Assembly: GCA_031409875.1 (NCBI GenBank)
Contig: JANNYB010000202.1
Coordinates: 1-64,000 of the forward strand
DNA from: CALMEH01 sp031409875
GTDB lineage: Bacteria; Acidobacteriota; Blastocatellia; Pyrinomonadales; Pyrinomonadaceae
Direction: 5' to 3'
Length of the DNA: 64,000 nucleotides
Below, piece after piece: positions 51,397 through 60,104 of this stretch. Both the position numbers and the translations under genes were made by a program. The notes under the pieces were generated by a model that saw nothing but the letters and a program-made list of their open reading frames with translations, was not told the origin of the DNA and did no database searches. Every line of letters begins with the position of its first letter. Position 1 is the first letter of the stretch.

Positions 51397-51435
51397 GAAA
51401 TTGGAGCGCGGACGAGCCGTCCGCGCTCCAATTTC
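51397..51435. terminator. Perfect 17-base-pair hairpin between convergent genes
   Basis: GAAATTGGAGCGCGGAC at 51397-51413 pairs exactly with 51419-51435 around a five-base loop. It begins directly after the dnaJ stop codon and ends three bases before the stop of the convergent gene. The TGGAGCGC start is shared with the 7303 palindrome. Confidence 0.9.
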
Positions 51436-51438
51436 TAT

Positions 51439-53331
51439 TCAACGCCTAGGCATAACCGACGGATTAAGTTTGATTGCCCTTTCAAAATGCTTTGCGGCAA
51501 GTTGATTCATTTCGGCATTTTGCAGACGCAAGCCGAGCATATATTCAAAAAGCGCGTCGGGCGGCGTTAGTTTTTCGGCTAGTTTTTCGTATTGTTGCGA
51601 TGTTTCGGCTTGACCGACCGAAGCGGTTGCGCCCGCGAGAAAACTGCTTGTTAGCGGCAGACGCGGATTTTTTCTCAAGGCTTCAATCCACGCGGCGACG
51701 GCTTCTTGTCTGCGTCCGAGTTTCCATAAAACTTCACCTTTTTCTTCGAGTGCGAGAACTAAATCGGGGCGTTCCTTTAAGGCGGTTTCGAGATTTTTTA
51801 ATGCTTCGTCATATTTTCCCGAACGATTAAGAATTGCGCCGCGATAATAAAGGCTCAAGGCTTTTCCCTGTCCGGTTTGATATTCGGCGGATTTGTTCAG
51901 CAAAGTTAAGGCTTCGTCCGTGTTGCCGGAGAGAAACTCGATCCACGCAATTTTTGACAAGGCTTCTTTATTTGTAAAAAGCGAAGCGTTTTCAGCGGCT
52001 TGGAAATATTTCTTTCCTTGTTCAAGATTTTTGCGGTCGGCATCGCTCAACCATTCGGACGGATTTGATTGGGCAAGCGCGAGTTCGTCTGGAAGTTGAA
52101 TCGCTTCATATGATTGGGCGGCGGCGCGTTCGTAATAGCGGACGTAACCGCTGTGGACGTTTAAGCCAATCCAAATAACCGATAAAAATATAAAAATCCA
52201 GCCCGACTTTTGCAACTTCCCTGCCGATTTTAGATTAAATTTGTAGAACGATAAATCTTTTGCAGTCAGTAATTTTAATGTTCTGAGCGCAAGATATGTC
52301 GTAACGATGGCGATGCCGAGAGCCATCAGCATCGGGACGAGTTGATAAACATTCCAGACGGCGAAATAACTTGCCGCAAACGTCAAAACGCCGACAATTT
52401 CTTCCGTCCACGTCAGCGAATAATTTTTCTTAATCGTCTGTTTTACGCCGATTGCGGGTTTGCCGAAACCGAAATAAAGCGCATCATTCGGGCAGACGCT
52501 GACGCAATCCATACATTTCATACAACCTTGATCAACGACCATTCCGTATTCTGCAACTTCTTTGTGAACTAAAACATTTGACGTGCAAACCGCCGTGCAA
52601 TGTCCGCAACCTTCGCACGCATCGGTTACGCGAATCTTGCCCGGCGCAACTTTATCCGCCAAGCTGAAAAAACCGCCGTAAGGACAAGCGTAAGTGCAAA
52701 AACCTTTCTGTCCGAGAAAATAGACGGTCATAAATCCGCAAATAAAAAGAAACGGAATCGCCACCGCAATCGTCGGAAACGTCGCCCAAAATTCGGTGGT
52801 AACAATATGATTCGTCCATTGCGAAATCATCGGTTCATTCGCCGGTTTTGTAAAAAAACGCACCAAACTCGGATAGATGAACATATAAAACGCCACGACA
52901 AGTGGCACGAAAATCAGCAGACGCGAACGAAATGCTTTCGGCTTCAATCCGATTTTTTTCAGAATCCAAGCGCACAAATCTTGAAGCGCGAGAATATGAC
53001 AACCCCAACCGCAAACAAATCGCCCGAAAATCAGCGTCGCCAAAATCGCCAGCGTGAAGAAAATAAATCCCGCATTTATCGCGCCGTTTTGAAGCGTGAA
53101 CATTGATTCCGAAGGTTCAATCGGCGAAACGGTTTTGCCCATTATCCACCATTGAACAACGTGAATAATCATCAAAACATTCAGCGTAATCAGCGCAAAA
53201 GCCCGCCAACGTGCCGAGCGTGAAGCGCGGATTCCGTCTTTTTCGGGATTTTCTTGCGTATTGGAAGTTTTTAAAACCGGGAGTTTTGCCCGTTGTTTTT
53301 TTTCTTTTTGGCTTGTGCAACCGTCTTTCAT
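51439..53331 (-). CDS. Membrane polyferredoxin fused to TPR domain
   Basis: A 630-residue protein. The N-terminal half is a NapH/CcoG-like integral membrane iron-sulfur protein: several membrane helices, the FVCGWGCHILALQDLCAW segment, CTYACPYGGFF, and two 4Fe-4S motifs (CEGCGHCTAVC and CMKCMDCVSVCPNDAL). A further membrane pair follows at about 315-395, and the last 230 residues are tetratricopeptide repeats (ALSLYYRGAILNRSGKYDEA). It probably passes electrons across the membrane to an unknown periplasmic or quinone partner, with the TPRs docking it. CcoG or NosR/NapH type could not be told apart. Confidence 0.85.
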   Translation of the reverse strand: MKDGCTSQKEKKQRAKLPVLKTSNTQENPEKDGIRASRSARWRAFALITLNVLMIIHVVQWWIMGKTVSPIEPSESMFTLQNGAINAGFIFFTLAILATLIFGRFVCGWGCHILALQDLCAWILKKIGLKPKAFRSRLLIFVPLVVAFYMFIYPSLVRFFTKPANEPMISQWTNHIVTTEFWATFPTIAVAIPFLFICGFMTVYFLGQKGFCTYACPYGGFFSLADKVAPGKIRVTDACEGCGHCTAVCTSNVLVHKEVAEYGMVVDQGCMKCMDCVSVCPNDALYFGFGKPAIGVKQTIKKNYSLTWTEEIVGVLTFAASYFAVWNVYQLVPMLMALGIAIVTTYLALRTLKLLTAKDLSFYKFNLKSAGKLQKSGWIFIFLSVIWIGLNVHSGYVRYYERAAAQSYEAIQLPDELALAQSNPSEWLSDADRKNLEQGKKYFQAAENASLFTNKEALSKIAWIEFLSGNTDEALTLLNKSAEYQTGQGKALSLYYRGAILNRSGKYDEALKNLETALKERPDLVLALEEKGEVLWKLGRRQEAVAAWIEALRKNPRLPLTSSFLAGATASVGQAETSQQYEKLAEKLTPPDALFEYMLGLRLQNAEMNQLAAKHFERAIKLNPSVMPRR

Positions 53332-53389
53332 AAATATTAAGATAAGTCGGAACAGAAATCGGCGTAAATCGGCGTAAAAGTAATTTCGG

Positions 53390-53417
53390 GCAGGTCGCTA
53401 CCGCTCGCTGTTCTGAC
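53390..53417. repeat. Single arm of the GCGGTAGCGA palindrome family
   Basis: Twenty-eight bases identical to 45960-45987. The matching left arm is missing or reduced to a degenerate GTCGGAACAG at about 53346-53355. Confidence 0.9.
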
Positions 53418-53454
53418 AAAAATGCAATTCTGCAAGAAATTATTATACTTCGGC

Positions 53455-53484
53455 TTGATTCAACTGACAAAAGTAGTGTATAAA
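53455..53484 (+). promoter_or_regulatory. Candidate promoter of the 53599 gene
   Basis: TTGATT (53455-53460) and TATAAA (53479-53484) with an 18-base spacer; a TTATAAT box also follows shortly downstream. The leader to ATG 53599 is about 110 bases and AT-rich. Confidence 0.35.
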
Positions 53485-53598
53485 ATAAAGGTTATAATCT
53501 TTGTAATTTAAACAATGTTGGGGTTATAGCATCTAATTCCCCCTAAAAATTAGAAGTATCTTTTTTAAACAGTCTGAGCGGCTGAAATCTGAAAAATT

Positions 53599-55752
53599 AT
53601 GTTAAAAACAATTCTTGTAGCATTGCTATTGTTTACTGTGTCATTTAGCAATGGCACAGCGGTTTTGGCAGTCGAACGCAATCAAAGCACGACTAAATCA
53701 AACGGCGTAACCATAGAAAAGATGATTGTGGCTGGTGGAAACATCGCTATGAACGTCAATATGGATCGCCTTAACGGAGGAAGAAACACGAGCGTATTAC
53801 GTTTTGACGCGGCGCAAGATTCTCCGCTGACGGTTATTGTTACCGATAACCAACTGCGCGGACCTTTGCCGAGTTCAATGCGAATCGTAACGCAAAGTCC
53901 GTTTGCATTGCCGATGAAAATGAATGCTTCGGCAAACGATTTAGTGGTCGAGGTAATGCCGTTCGGAAACCATTACGAACTCGCCATTCGTGATCAAAAA
54001 ACGGGATACACCTTCTTTAACATCGAAGGTCATCAATATGATTATAACGCTGACAGCCGTCAATTCACGATCAGTGAAGGCAGACTGATTTTGTCGAGCG
54101 AATATGCCAATGACCTCGGTCGGTCGGCTGATGCGGGCGCAATCGTCGGTGAATTTTCTTCTTCGACAACGATGAAAACAATTGATTCGCTGATTGACGG
54201 CAAATCGGAAACGGATTATCTCGTCGAAAACAGCGGCGAAATTTTGTCGGGAACCGATGCTTTTACCCGTTTGTTTAATTCGAATTCGCAATGCGGCGCA
54301 AACGCCGGAACGATTCCGGGTCCTGATGTCGTTGTCGGCGATGTTGTCGGACTCGCACAATTCGGTGGCGCAGTCGGAACGCAAGTCGGTTTGGCAGTCG
54401 GCACAGACTCGTGCAACTACGGCGTAGTTGATTTGAATTGGTTCGCCAATCCTGTCAACGATCATCCGGTTATTCCGCAAGCTCTCTATCGTCAGAGCGG
54501 CGGCACAACAAATAACGAACGCTTCGAGCAAATCGGTCAAGGACAAGTCAAACACGCTTTTACCGCTTTAACGCAAAATCTTTGCGGCTTGGGCTGTAAC
54601 GGTGTCGGCGGCACACGACTCGGTTCGGGTTGTTCCGATCCGTATTCGGCAAGTTTGAATTCAGGTCCGAGTCTCGGCTCAAAAGCGTGGATTAATCCGT
54701 TCACCGGCGAATATCCGCGAAACGATTCGGCAACACCGAATAATAATCACACCGGACATACGCACGCCGGACCGACGCACAGAATTCTGACCGAACAGAG
54801 CAATTTGAACACCACGCTCAATCCGGGCGCAACCTATTTTGCCGAAGCGCAATATGTTACGCCGCACGAATATACTTGGTGTCAAACAAACCCGACGCAG
54901 TGCAATATGTATAACAATGTTTCATATCGCCAATACAACGTCAGCGGAACAACCGGCACATTCAGTTTCTCGGCTGCCGGCACGACGCAACGCCAAAAAC
55001 CGGCGATTTTTGCTTGGACAGGCGCGTCAATCAGCGAATTCAGACCGTTTCCCGGACAAGACGGCGCGGCTTACATTGCTTACAAAGTAACGCAAACTTC
55101 AGCAAATGTTTGGCATTACGAATACGCGGTTTATAACCAAAATCTTGACCGCGCCATTCAATCGTTCGGCGTTCCCGTCGGAACAGGCGTAACTTTGAGT
55201 AACGTCGGATTCTATGCTCCGCCGCAACAGGCAGCCTCGACCGCCGACGGAACAATGGGAAGCACCGGATTCAGCAATACGCCGTGGTCTCCCGTGCAAG
55301 GTTCGGGCGCATTAACGTGGAGTTCGGAATCATTAGCACAAAACCCGAATGCAAACGCAATTCGCTGGTCAACGATGTATAATTTCCGCTTCGATTCAAA
55401 TCGTCCGCCGACAACGGCAAACGCGACCGTCGGATTCTTCAAATCAGGCACACCATTTAATGTCCAAGTTCAAGTTCCGAGCGCGGCGATAACGTCGGTT
55501 TCGGTTTCCGGTCGTGTAACCAATACCGGCGGACAAGGAATTAACGGTGTTCGCGTTTCGCTGACCGATGCCAGCAGCGGCGGTCGTATCAGCGCAACGA
55601 CAAATGCGTTTGGATATTATCAATTTACAAATATCACGACGGGAATTTCATACACGATTGCTCCGGTTTCAAAACGCTACAGTTTTACGCCTGTAACGAC
55701 AACGATTAACGATAATATATCGAATCTGGATTTCACGGGAACTCCTTTGTAA
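53599..55752 (+). CDS. Large secreted protein with carboxypeptidase-regulatory-like C-terminus
   Basis: A 717-residue secreted protein with a signal peptide (TILVALLLFTVSFSNGTAVLA). Residues 30-640 form an unknown beta-rich region with many Asn, Gly and Thr, several Cys (CGLGCNGVGGTRLGSGC) and a His-rich patch, NNNHTGHTHAGPTH, near residue 390, a possible metal site. The final 85 residues are a carboxypeptidase-regulatory-like domain (SVSVSGRVTNTGGQGINGVR). No known enzyme motif was found. It is followed by a strong terminator. Confidence 0.78.
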   Translation: MLKTILVALLLFTVSFSNGTAVLAVERNQSTTKSNGVTIEKMIVAGGNIAMNVNMDRLNGGRNTSVLRFDAAQDSPLTVIVTDNQLRGPLPSSMRIVTQSPFALPMKMNASANDLVVEVMPFGNHYELAIRDQKTGYTFFNIEGHQYDYNADSRQFTISEGRLILSSEYANDLGRSADAGAIVGEFSSSTTMKTIDSLIDGKSETDYLVENSGEILSGTDAFTRLFNSNSQCGANAGTIPGPDVVVGDVVGLAQFGGAVGTQVGLAVGTDSCNYGVVDLNWFANPVNDHPVIPQALYRQSGGTTNNERFEQIGQGQVKHAFTALTQNLCGLGCNGVGGTRLGSGCSDPYSASLNSGPSLGSKAWINPFTGEYPRNDSATPNNNHTGHTHAGPTHRILTEQSNLNTTLNPGATYFAEAQYVTPHEYTWCQTNPTQCNMYNNVSYRQYNVSGTTGTFSFSAAGTTQRQKPAIFAWTGASISEFRPFPGQDGAAYIAYKVTQTSANVWHYEYAVYNQNLDRAIQSFGVPVGTGVTLSNVGFYAPPQQAASTADGTMGSTGFSNTPWSPVQGSGALTWSSESLAQNPNANAIRWSTMYNFRFDSNRPPTTANATVGFFKSGTPFNVQVQVPSAAITSVSVSGRVTNTGGQGINGVRVSLTDASSGGRISATTNAFGYYQFTNITTGISYTIAPVSKRYSFTPVTTTINDNISNLDFTGTPL

Positions 55753-55771
55753 TTCGGGCTAAAAAGCAAAT

Positions 55772-55804
55772 AAAAAAGACGGTCATTGTGCCGTCTTTTT
55801 TATT
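55772..55804 (+). terminator. Rho-independent terminator
   Basis: AAAAAAGACGG pairs with CCGTCTTTTTT across an eight-base loop, 20 bases after the stop codon of the 53599 gene. Confidence 0.92.
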
Positions 55805-55830
55805 GTCCGAAATTGAGATTTATTTAAATA

Positions 55831-56007
55831 GACAACTTTCCAAAATAAAAAACAGAAGGAATTTACCAAATAGAAACATAGAACACATAGATTTTTTCTT
55901 TGGTTGATAATTTATTTGGCTGAAATTGATGGAAACGACTTCAAAAAAGATTTAATTTCTATGTTTTCTCTGTTTCTATGTGGTAAAAATTATTTTGGAA
56001 AGATGTC
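55831..56007. repeat. Nested palindrome downstream of 53599 gene
   Basis: Outer arms GACAACTTTCCAAAAT (55831-55846) and ATTTTGGAAAGATGTC (55992-56007); inner arms 55865-55890 and 55959-55984 (ACCAAATAGAAACATAG and its complement). It lies between convergent genes and fills most of the 291-base gap. Confidence 0.9.
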
Positions 56008-56043
56008 CAATTAATCAAAACCCTGAAGCGGTAACGCACGGGC

Positions 56044-57360
56044 TTAGGGTAAAAGTTTGGCGATTTCCAAATTCTCGCCTTCTGATTTTTGAAAATCAAA
56101 CTGTGCGGCTACCGCTGTTCCGAAACCGAAAAGAATCCATAAATGCCGCGCATCTTCGTAAGAGCCGGTTAAACTCTGATAGAAAAACATATCCGCAAAC
56201 GCCAGCAATAAACAAAATTTAGCCGTTTTGTAAAATTCATTCTCCGAAGGCTGGCGTTTTAGCTTAAAAACGACGAACCAAACAATCGCAAAAAAAGTAA
56301 TAAACCCGACTAATCCGGTTTCTCCTAAAACGCTGATGTAAGTATTATGAGCATCCGTGAGAAGTTGGTTTCTTCCCGAAGGATCTGTAAATCTCGATTC
56401 TGCTACGGGCATTCCTATTCCGCGCCCAAGAATCGGATTTTGCAGAAAAGTTTGAAATCCGGTTTTCCAAGCCTCCGCGCGATGCGAAGGAGAAAAGTTA
56501 CCGTCGGTCAATGGAATTTTGCTTCCGTCGGGCGAATAGGCGAATAAAGTTATCGAAGCGACAAATAAAGAAACAACGGCAGCAGATACGCCCGCGAATA
56601 AAATTAAACGGCTTAAAAAGCGATTTTTACTATTCTCAAATCTTTTTTGTAAAAAACAACTCGTGCTTAATAAAACGCCGCCGATTCCGGGTGTTAAGGT
56701 AAAAAACAAGACTATCCAAAAAGCAAAAGCGAACAGTCTGAATTTATTATGCTTGAGCCAACCGACCGAAACCATCAAAATTACAAGCATCCAACTTAAA
56801 CCCAAAAAATTACAAAACATTGACGGATAATCAAAAAAACCTTCGATACGCGGATAATCGCCGACGGGCAAACTCCCGAAAATTGGATGAACAACCAAAT
56901 TTTGTTTGGGATTTTTGAGTCCGGCATAAAATAAGACGATGCCCGCAAGACTGCAAAATAAACTTAAGCCCGTGCCGAAAATCCACGCTTTCAAAACTTT
57001 TTTGAAAATGTCCGCCGAACTTAAAATGTTGAATGTCAGGAACGCGATAAGAATTAAGTAAAACTTACCTAAAAGTTTAGCCGCGCTTTGCGAAGGATTA
57101 ACCGATGAAATGGTTGAAAGCGTAACCGCAATGGCATAACCAGCCAGAAACAGATAGAAATAACTCCAACGAACCTTTTTAATCTTTAAAATCAACGCCA
57201 AAAACCAAGCAATCAGCGCAACTACAAATATCAAGTCCGATAATTGCAGTTTTTGACCGAGAAATCTAAATTGAAGCAATGAAGAAAACGAAAGCGTGAT
57301 AACAAATGCAATAAAAAGCCATTCTTCTACTTTAAATTTCTCAAACCAATTTTTCGACAT
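56044..57360 (-). CDS. O-antigen ligase/polymerase-like membrane protein
   Basis: A 438-residue protein with ten to twelve membrane segments and a large extracytoplasmic loop. The loop contains SHRAEAWKTGFQTFLQNP and LGRGIGMPVAESRF, followed by LTDAHNTYISVLGETGLVGF, the pattern of the Wzy_C/O-antigen ligase family (WaaL or Wzy-type). It would join or polymerise glycans on an undecaprenyl carrier at the periplasmic face. It could also be an oligosaccharyl or teichoic-type ligase. Minus-strand single gene with yqeY-like gene upstream by 19 bases. Confidence 0.85.
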   Translation of the reverse strand: MSKNWFEKFKVEEWLFIAFVITLSFSSLLQFRFLGQKLQLSDLIFVVALIAWFLALILKIKKVRWSYFYLFLAGYAIAVTLSTISSVNPSQSAAKLLGKFYLILIAFLTFNILSSADIFKKVLKAWIFGTGLSLFCSLAGIVLFYAGLKNPKQNLVVHPIFGSLPVGDYPRIEGFFDYPSMFCNFLGLSWMLVILMVSVGWLKHNKFRLFAFAFWIVLFFTLTPGIGGVLLSTSCFLQKRFENSKNRFLSRLILFAGVSAAVVSLFVASITLFAYSPDGSKIPLTDGNFSPSHRAEAWKTGFQTFLQNPILGRGIGMPVAESRFTDPSGRNQLLTDAHNTYISVLGETGLVGFITFFAIVWFVVFKLKRQPSENEFYKTAKFCLLLAFADMFFYQSLTGSYEDARHLWILFGFGTAVAAQFDFQKSEGENLEIAKLLP

Positions 57361-57379
57361 AAAAAGCCGTCATCCGAAA

Positions 57380-57832
57380 CTACTGTAATTTTGATTTGAC
57401 GGTTTCGCTGACCATTTTGCCGTCGGGATTTTTGCCTTGCAATTTGGCAATCGCGGCTTTCATAACCGCGCCCATTTCCTTTATCGAAGATGCGCCGGTT
57501 TCGGCAATTGCCGCTTCGACCGCCGCCGTAACTTCTTCTTGTGAAGCGGCTTGCGGCAAATATTCTTCCAAAACAGACAATTCGGCTTGCTCTTTTTCGG
57601 CAAGTTCGGCGCGTCCGTTGGCGGTAAATTGCGCGATGGAATCTTTGCGCTGTTTGACGAGCGTTGTCAAAATCTTTGTAACTTCGTCATCAGACAACAC
57701 CGCGCCGATACCGCGTTTGTTTTCTTCATTCATCACGGCGGCTTTCGCCATTCGCAGAGTCGAAAGCCGATTTGCATCTTTCGCTTTCATCGCTTGCGTC
57801 ATATCGGCGACAATTTTTTCTTTCAAATTCAT
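57380..57832 (-). CDS. GatB/YqeY domain protein
   Basis: A 150-residue protein from ATG 57832 (ORF extends 12 bases into the palindrome). It begins MNLKEKIVADMTQAMKAKDA and contains RLSTLRMAKAAVMNEENKRG, DDEVTKILTTLVKQRKDSI, ELSVLEEYLPQ and the C-terminal GAVMKAAIAKLQGKNPDGK, all typical of the YqeY family, related to the tail domain of the tRNA amidotransferase subunit GatB. Its job in this form is not settled; a tRNA-binding role is likely. Confidence 0.9.
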   Translation of the reverse strand: MNLKEKIVADMTQAMKAKDANRLSTLRMAKAAVMNEENKRGIGAVLSDDEVTKILTTLVKQRKDSIAQFTANGRAELAEKEQAELSVLEEYLPQAASQEEVTAAVEAAIAETGASSIKEMGAVMKAAIAKLQGKNPDGKMVSETVKSKLQ

Positions 57833-57947
57833 AACATTTACCATTTACCATTTATCATTTATCATTTATCGTTTGATTAAAGTATTCGTTTATTCGTCAG
57901 ATAATGCTAAATGATGAATGGTAAATGATAAATGATAAATGATAAAT
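57833..57947. repeat. Heptamer palindrome between divergent genes
   Basis: CATTTAC and CATTTAT units (57835-57869) pair with GATAAAT 7-mers (57910-57947). It begins next to the yqeY start codon and ends five bases before the start of the gene at 57953, so it occupies the shared promoter region. Confidence 0.93.
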
Positions 57948-57952
57948 CTTCA

Positions 57953-59746
57953 ATGAAACTACGATGGCAATTCGGCATAATCGCCGGAATTTTTTTGGTA
58001 GCCTTTACGCTTTATCCGCAATTTAAGATGCTTTACTTGCGCGGCGACGATTGGCAAGGTCATTACGCCTACAACGACATTGACGAAGTGGCGTATGCTT
58101 CTTACGTTAAGGCTTTGATTGACGGCAGACCGCGCAAAAACGATCCTTACACGGGACGCGATGACGCGCCTGAAAAACCGCAAGAAGAATCTTTGTTTTC
58201 GATACAATTTGCCGCGCCTTACACGATTGCGATTCCGGCGCGTATTTTCGGCATAAACGCGCCTTGGGCAATGACAGTCGGCGGCGCATTTGCCGGATTT
58301 TTTGCCGCGCTGGCGTGTTTTTGGTTGGTCGGAAAATTGACCGACGATTCGCTGTTTGCAATGGCGGGAACGCTCGTAATTTTAGCCGGCGGCGCGATTT
58401 TTGCGGGCGAAGGCGCGATTGGCGAAATTACCGGCTGGAGTTATGCTTATCCATATTTTCCAGCGTTTCGCCGCTACATTCCAGCGATGCCGTTTGCCGC
58501 GTTTTTTTCAATGATGGCGTTGGTTTGGCTTTTAATTAACAGCGAAAATGAACGCAAAAGAATAATTTATTGCGTTCTTGCTTCGTTCTGTTTTGCCTTC
58601 ACGGTTTTTTCCTATTTTTACACTTGGACGACTGCCGCCGCGTGGCTTGGAACAGTTTTTATCTTGTGGCTGATTGCGCGTCCAGAAGGCTTTCGGCGCG
58701 ATTTCAAAGCGTTTCTCGCACTCGGCGCAGGTTGTTTGTTTGCCTTAATTCCCTACGCAATTTTGCTCTCAAAGCGTTCGCACACGATGGATGACGTTCA
58801 ACTTCTTGTGCATACTCGTGCGCTTGATTGGGCGCGTGTTCCCGAATACATCAGCGTTGTCGTTTTGGTAATTTTAGCAATCGGGCTTTTGCTCAAAAAG
58901 ATTTCGATAAAAGAACGCGAAACGCTTTTTGTAATTTCATTTGCGCTCGTTCCGATAATCGTTTTCAATCAGCAAATCATTACCGGACGTTCGCTTCAAC
59001 CGATTCATTATCAGGTATTTATCGGAAATTATGTCGCAGGATTAGCATTAGTTGCGGCAATCGGAATTATCTTAAAAAAATCGGATTGGTCTAAAACTTT
59101 AATGCCGAAAATCGTTTTTTCGATTATCGCTATTCTGGCGGCGGTTTGGGGCTTTGTCGAATGTCATTACACCGTGCGGATTTTGGACGATGCAAACGTC
59201 GAACGCGATAAATCAATGCCCGTTGCAAAGCGTTTGACGGAACTCGGAAAATTGGAACAGAATCCGCATAAATCCGTAGTTTTTCCGCTTTCGATGACGC
59301 AAGGCGACGATATGCCGACGGTTGCGCCGCAAGCCGTTCTCTGGGCGCGTCATCAGCACGTTTTCGCGGGCGTAACGTGGCAAGAAAACAAAGAGCGTTA
59401 TTATCAATATCTCTATTTTCAAAATGTTGACGATAAACAACTTGCCGAATCAATCAAACGCGGCGATTACGTTTCGATGATTGCGCTTTTCGGTTGGGGC
59501 AGACACACTGACCGTCTGAATTCGGAATTTAAACCTCTGAGCTACGGTGAAATTGACGAAGAAGCCCGAAATATGGGCGCGTATCTCAAAAATTTCAACC
59601 CGCGTTCATCGCCCGAAACGATTCTTTCCTACGTCGTCGTGCCGAAAGATTGGCAAGTTAATTTCACAAATCTCGATAAATGGTATGAACGCGCCGAAGC
59701 CGAAACTCACGGTGATTATCTGCTTTATCGTGTAAAATTAAAATAG
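57953..59746 (+). CDS. Polytopic membrane protein, possibly glycosyltransferase-like
   Basis: A 597-residue protein from ATG 57953 (the longer frame starts inside a repeat). It has about twelve membrane segments. The first extracytoplasmic loop holds LRGDDWQGHYAYNDIDEVAY and DPYTGRDDAPEKP, with acidic residues in a position typical of GT-C glycosyltransferases. The long C-terminal domain (LSMTQGDDMPTVAPQAVLWA, YGEIDEEARNMGAYLKNF) is unfamiliar. Function remains uncertain; a role in cell-surface glycan assembly is suggested by the O-antigen ligase-like gene nearby. Confidence 0.7.
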   Translation: MKLRWQFGIIAGIFLVAFTLYPQFKMLYLRGDDWQGHYAYNDIDEVAYASYVKALIDGRPRKNDPYTGRDDAPEKPQEESLFSIQFAAPYTIAIPARIFGINAPWAMTVGGAFAGFFAALACFWLVGKLTDDSLFAMAGTLVILAGGAIFAGEGAIGEITGWSYAYPYFPAFRRYIPAMPFAAFFSMMALVWLLINSENERKRIIYCVLASFCFAFTVFSYFYTWTTAAAWLGTVFILWLIARPEGFRRDFKAFLALGAGCLFALIPYAILLSKRSHTMDDVQLLVHTRALDWARVPEYISVVVLVILAIGLLLKKISIKERETLFVISFALVPIIVFNQQIITGRSLQPIHYQVFIGNYVAGLALVAAIGIILKKSDWSKTLMPKIVFSIIAILAAVWGFVECHYTVRILDDANVERDKSMPVAKRLTELGKLEQNPHKSVVFPLSMTQGDDMPTVAPQAVLWARHQHVFAGVTWQENKERYYQYLYFQNVDDKQLAESIKRGDYVSMIALFGWGRHTDRLNSEFKPLSYGEIDEEARNMGAYLKNFNPRSSPETILSYVVVPKDWQVNFTNLDKWYERAEAETHGDYLLYRVKLK

Positions 59747-59758
59747 TTAGTTATCCGT

Positions 59759-59801
59759 GGTCAGTTATCCGTTGTTTTTTCTTTGCAACGGACAACTGAC
59801 C
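59759..59801 (+). terminator. Palindrome/terminator after 57953 gene
   Basis: GGTCAGTTATCCGTTG (59759-59774) pairs in 15 of 16 bases with CAACGGACAACTGACC (59786-59801) around a T-rich loop, 13 bases after the stop codon. Confidence 0.65.
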
Positions 59802-59830
59802 AACTCATCCTACGCATTTGGTTTGATTTT

Positions 59831-59999
59831 GCGGCTTTGCCGCCCGATGTGCGGAAAGGCTATGCCTTTCCGTTCGCATTCTCAAGAAATTTGAGGCTGC
59901 GCCTCGAATTTCGGCGCAAAAAGTGAGGCATAGCCTCAACTTTTTGGAGGTAACTTTCGGAAAGGCACAGCCTTTCCGCACATCAGCGGGCATAGCCCG
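59831..59999. repeat. Cluster of six GC-rich mini-hairpins
   Basis: GCGGCTTTGCCGC, CGGAAAGGCTATGCCTTTCCG, GAGGCTGCGCCTC, GAGGCATAGCCTC, CGGAAAGGCACAGCCTTTCCG and CGGGCATAGCCCG lie in order within 169 bases. The second and fifth are also arms of a larger palindrome (59846-59872 with 59958-59984). No gene is in the 358-base gap 59747-60104. Confidence 0.92.
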
Positions 60000-60033
60000 A
60001 AAAAATCCCTCATCGCGGAAGGTGAGTAACTAA

Positions 60034-60066
60034 CAAAAAAATGACCGCCAAGGATGAAGGCGGTCA
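60034..60066 (-). terminator. Rho-independent terminator of the 60105 gene
   Basis: On the minus strand TGACCGCC pairs with GGCGGTCA around a nine-base loop and is followed by seven T. It lies 38 bases after the stop codon. Confidence 0.88.
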
Positions 60067-60104
60067 AAATATGTATTGCTGTAAAAAATTTTAAAAAACC
60101 AAAA

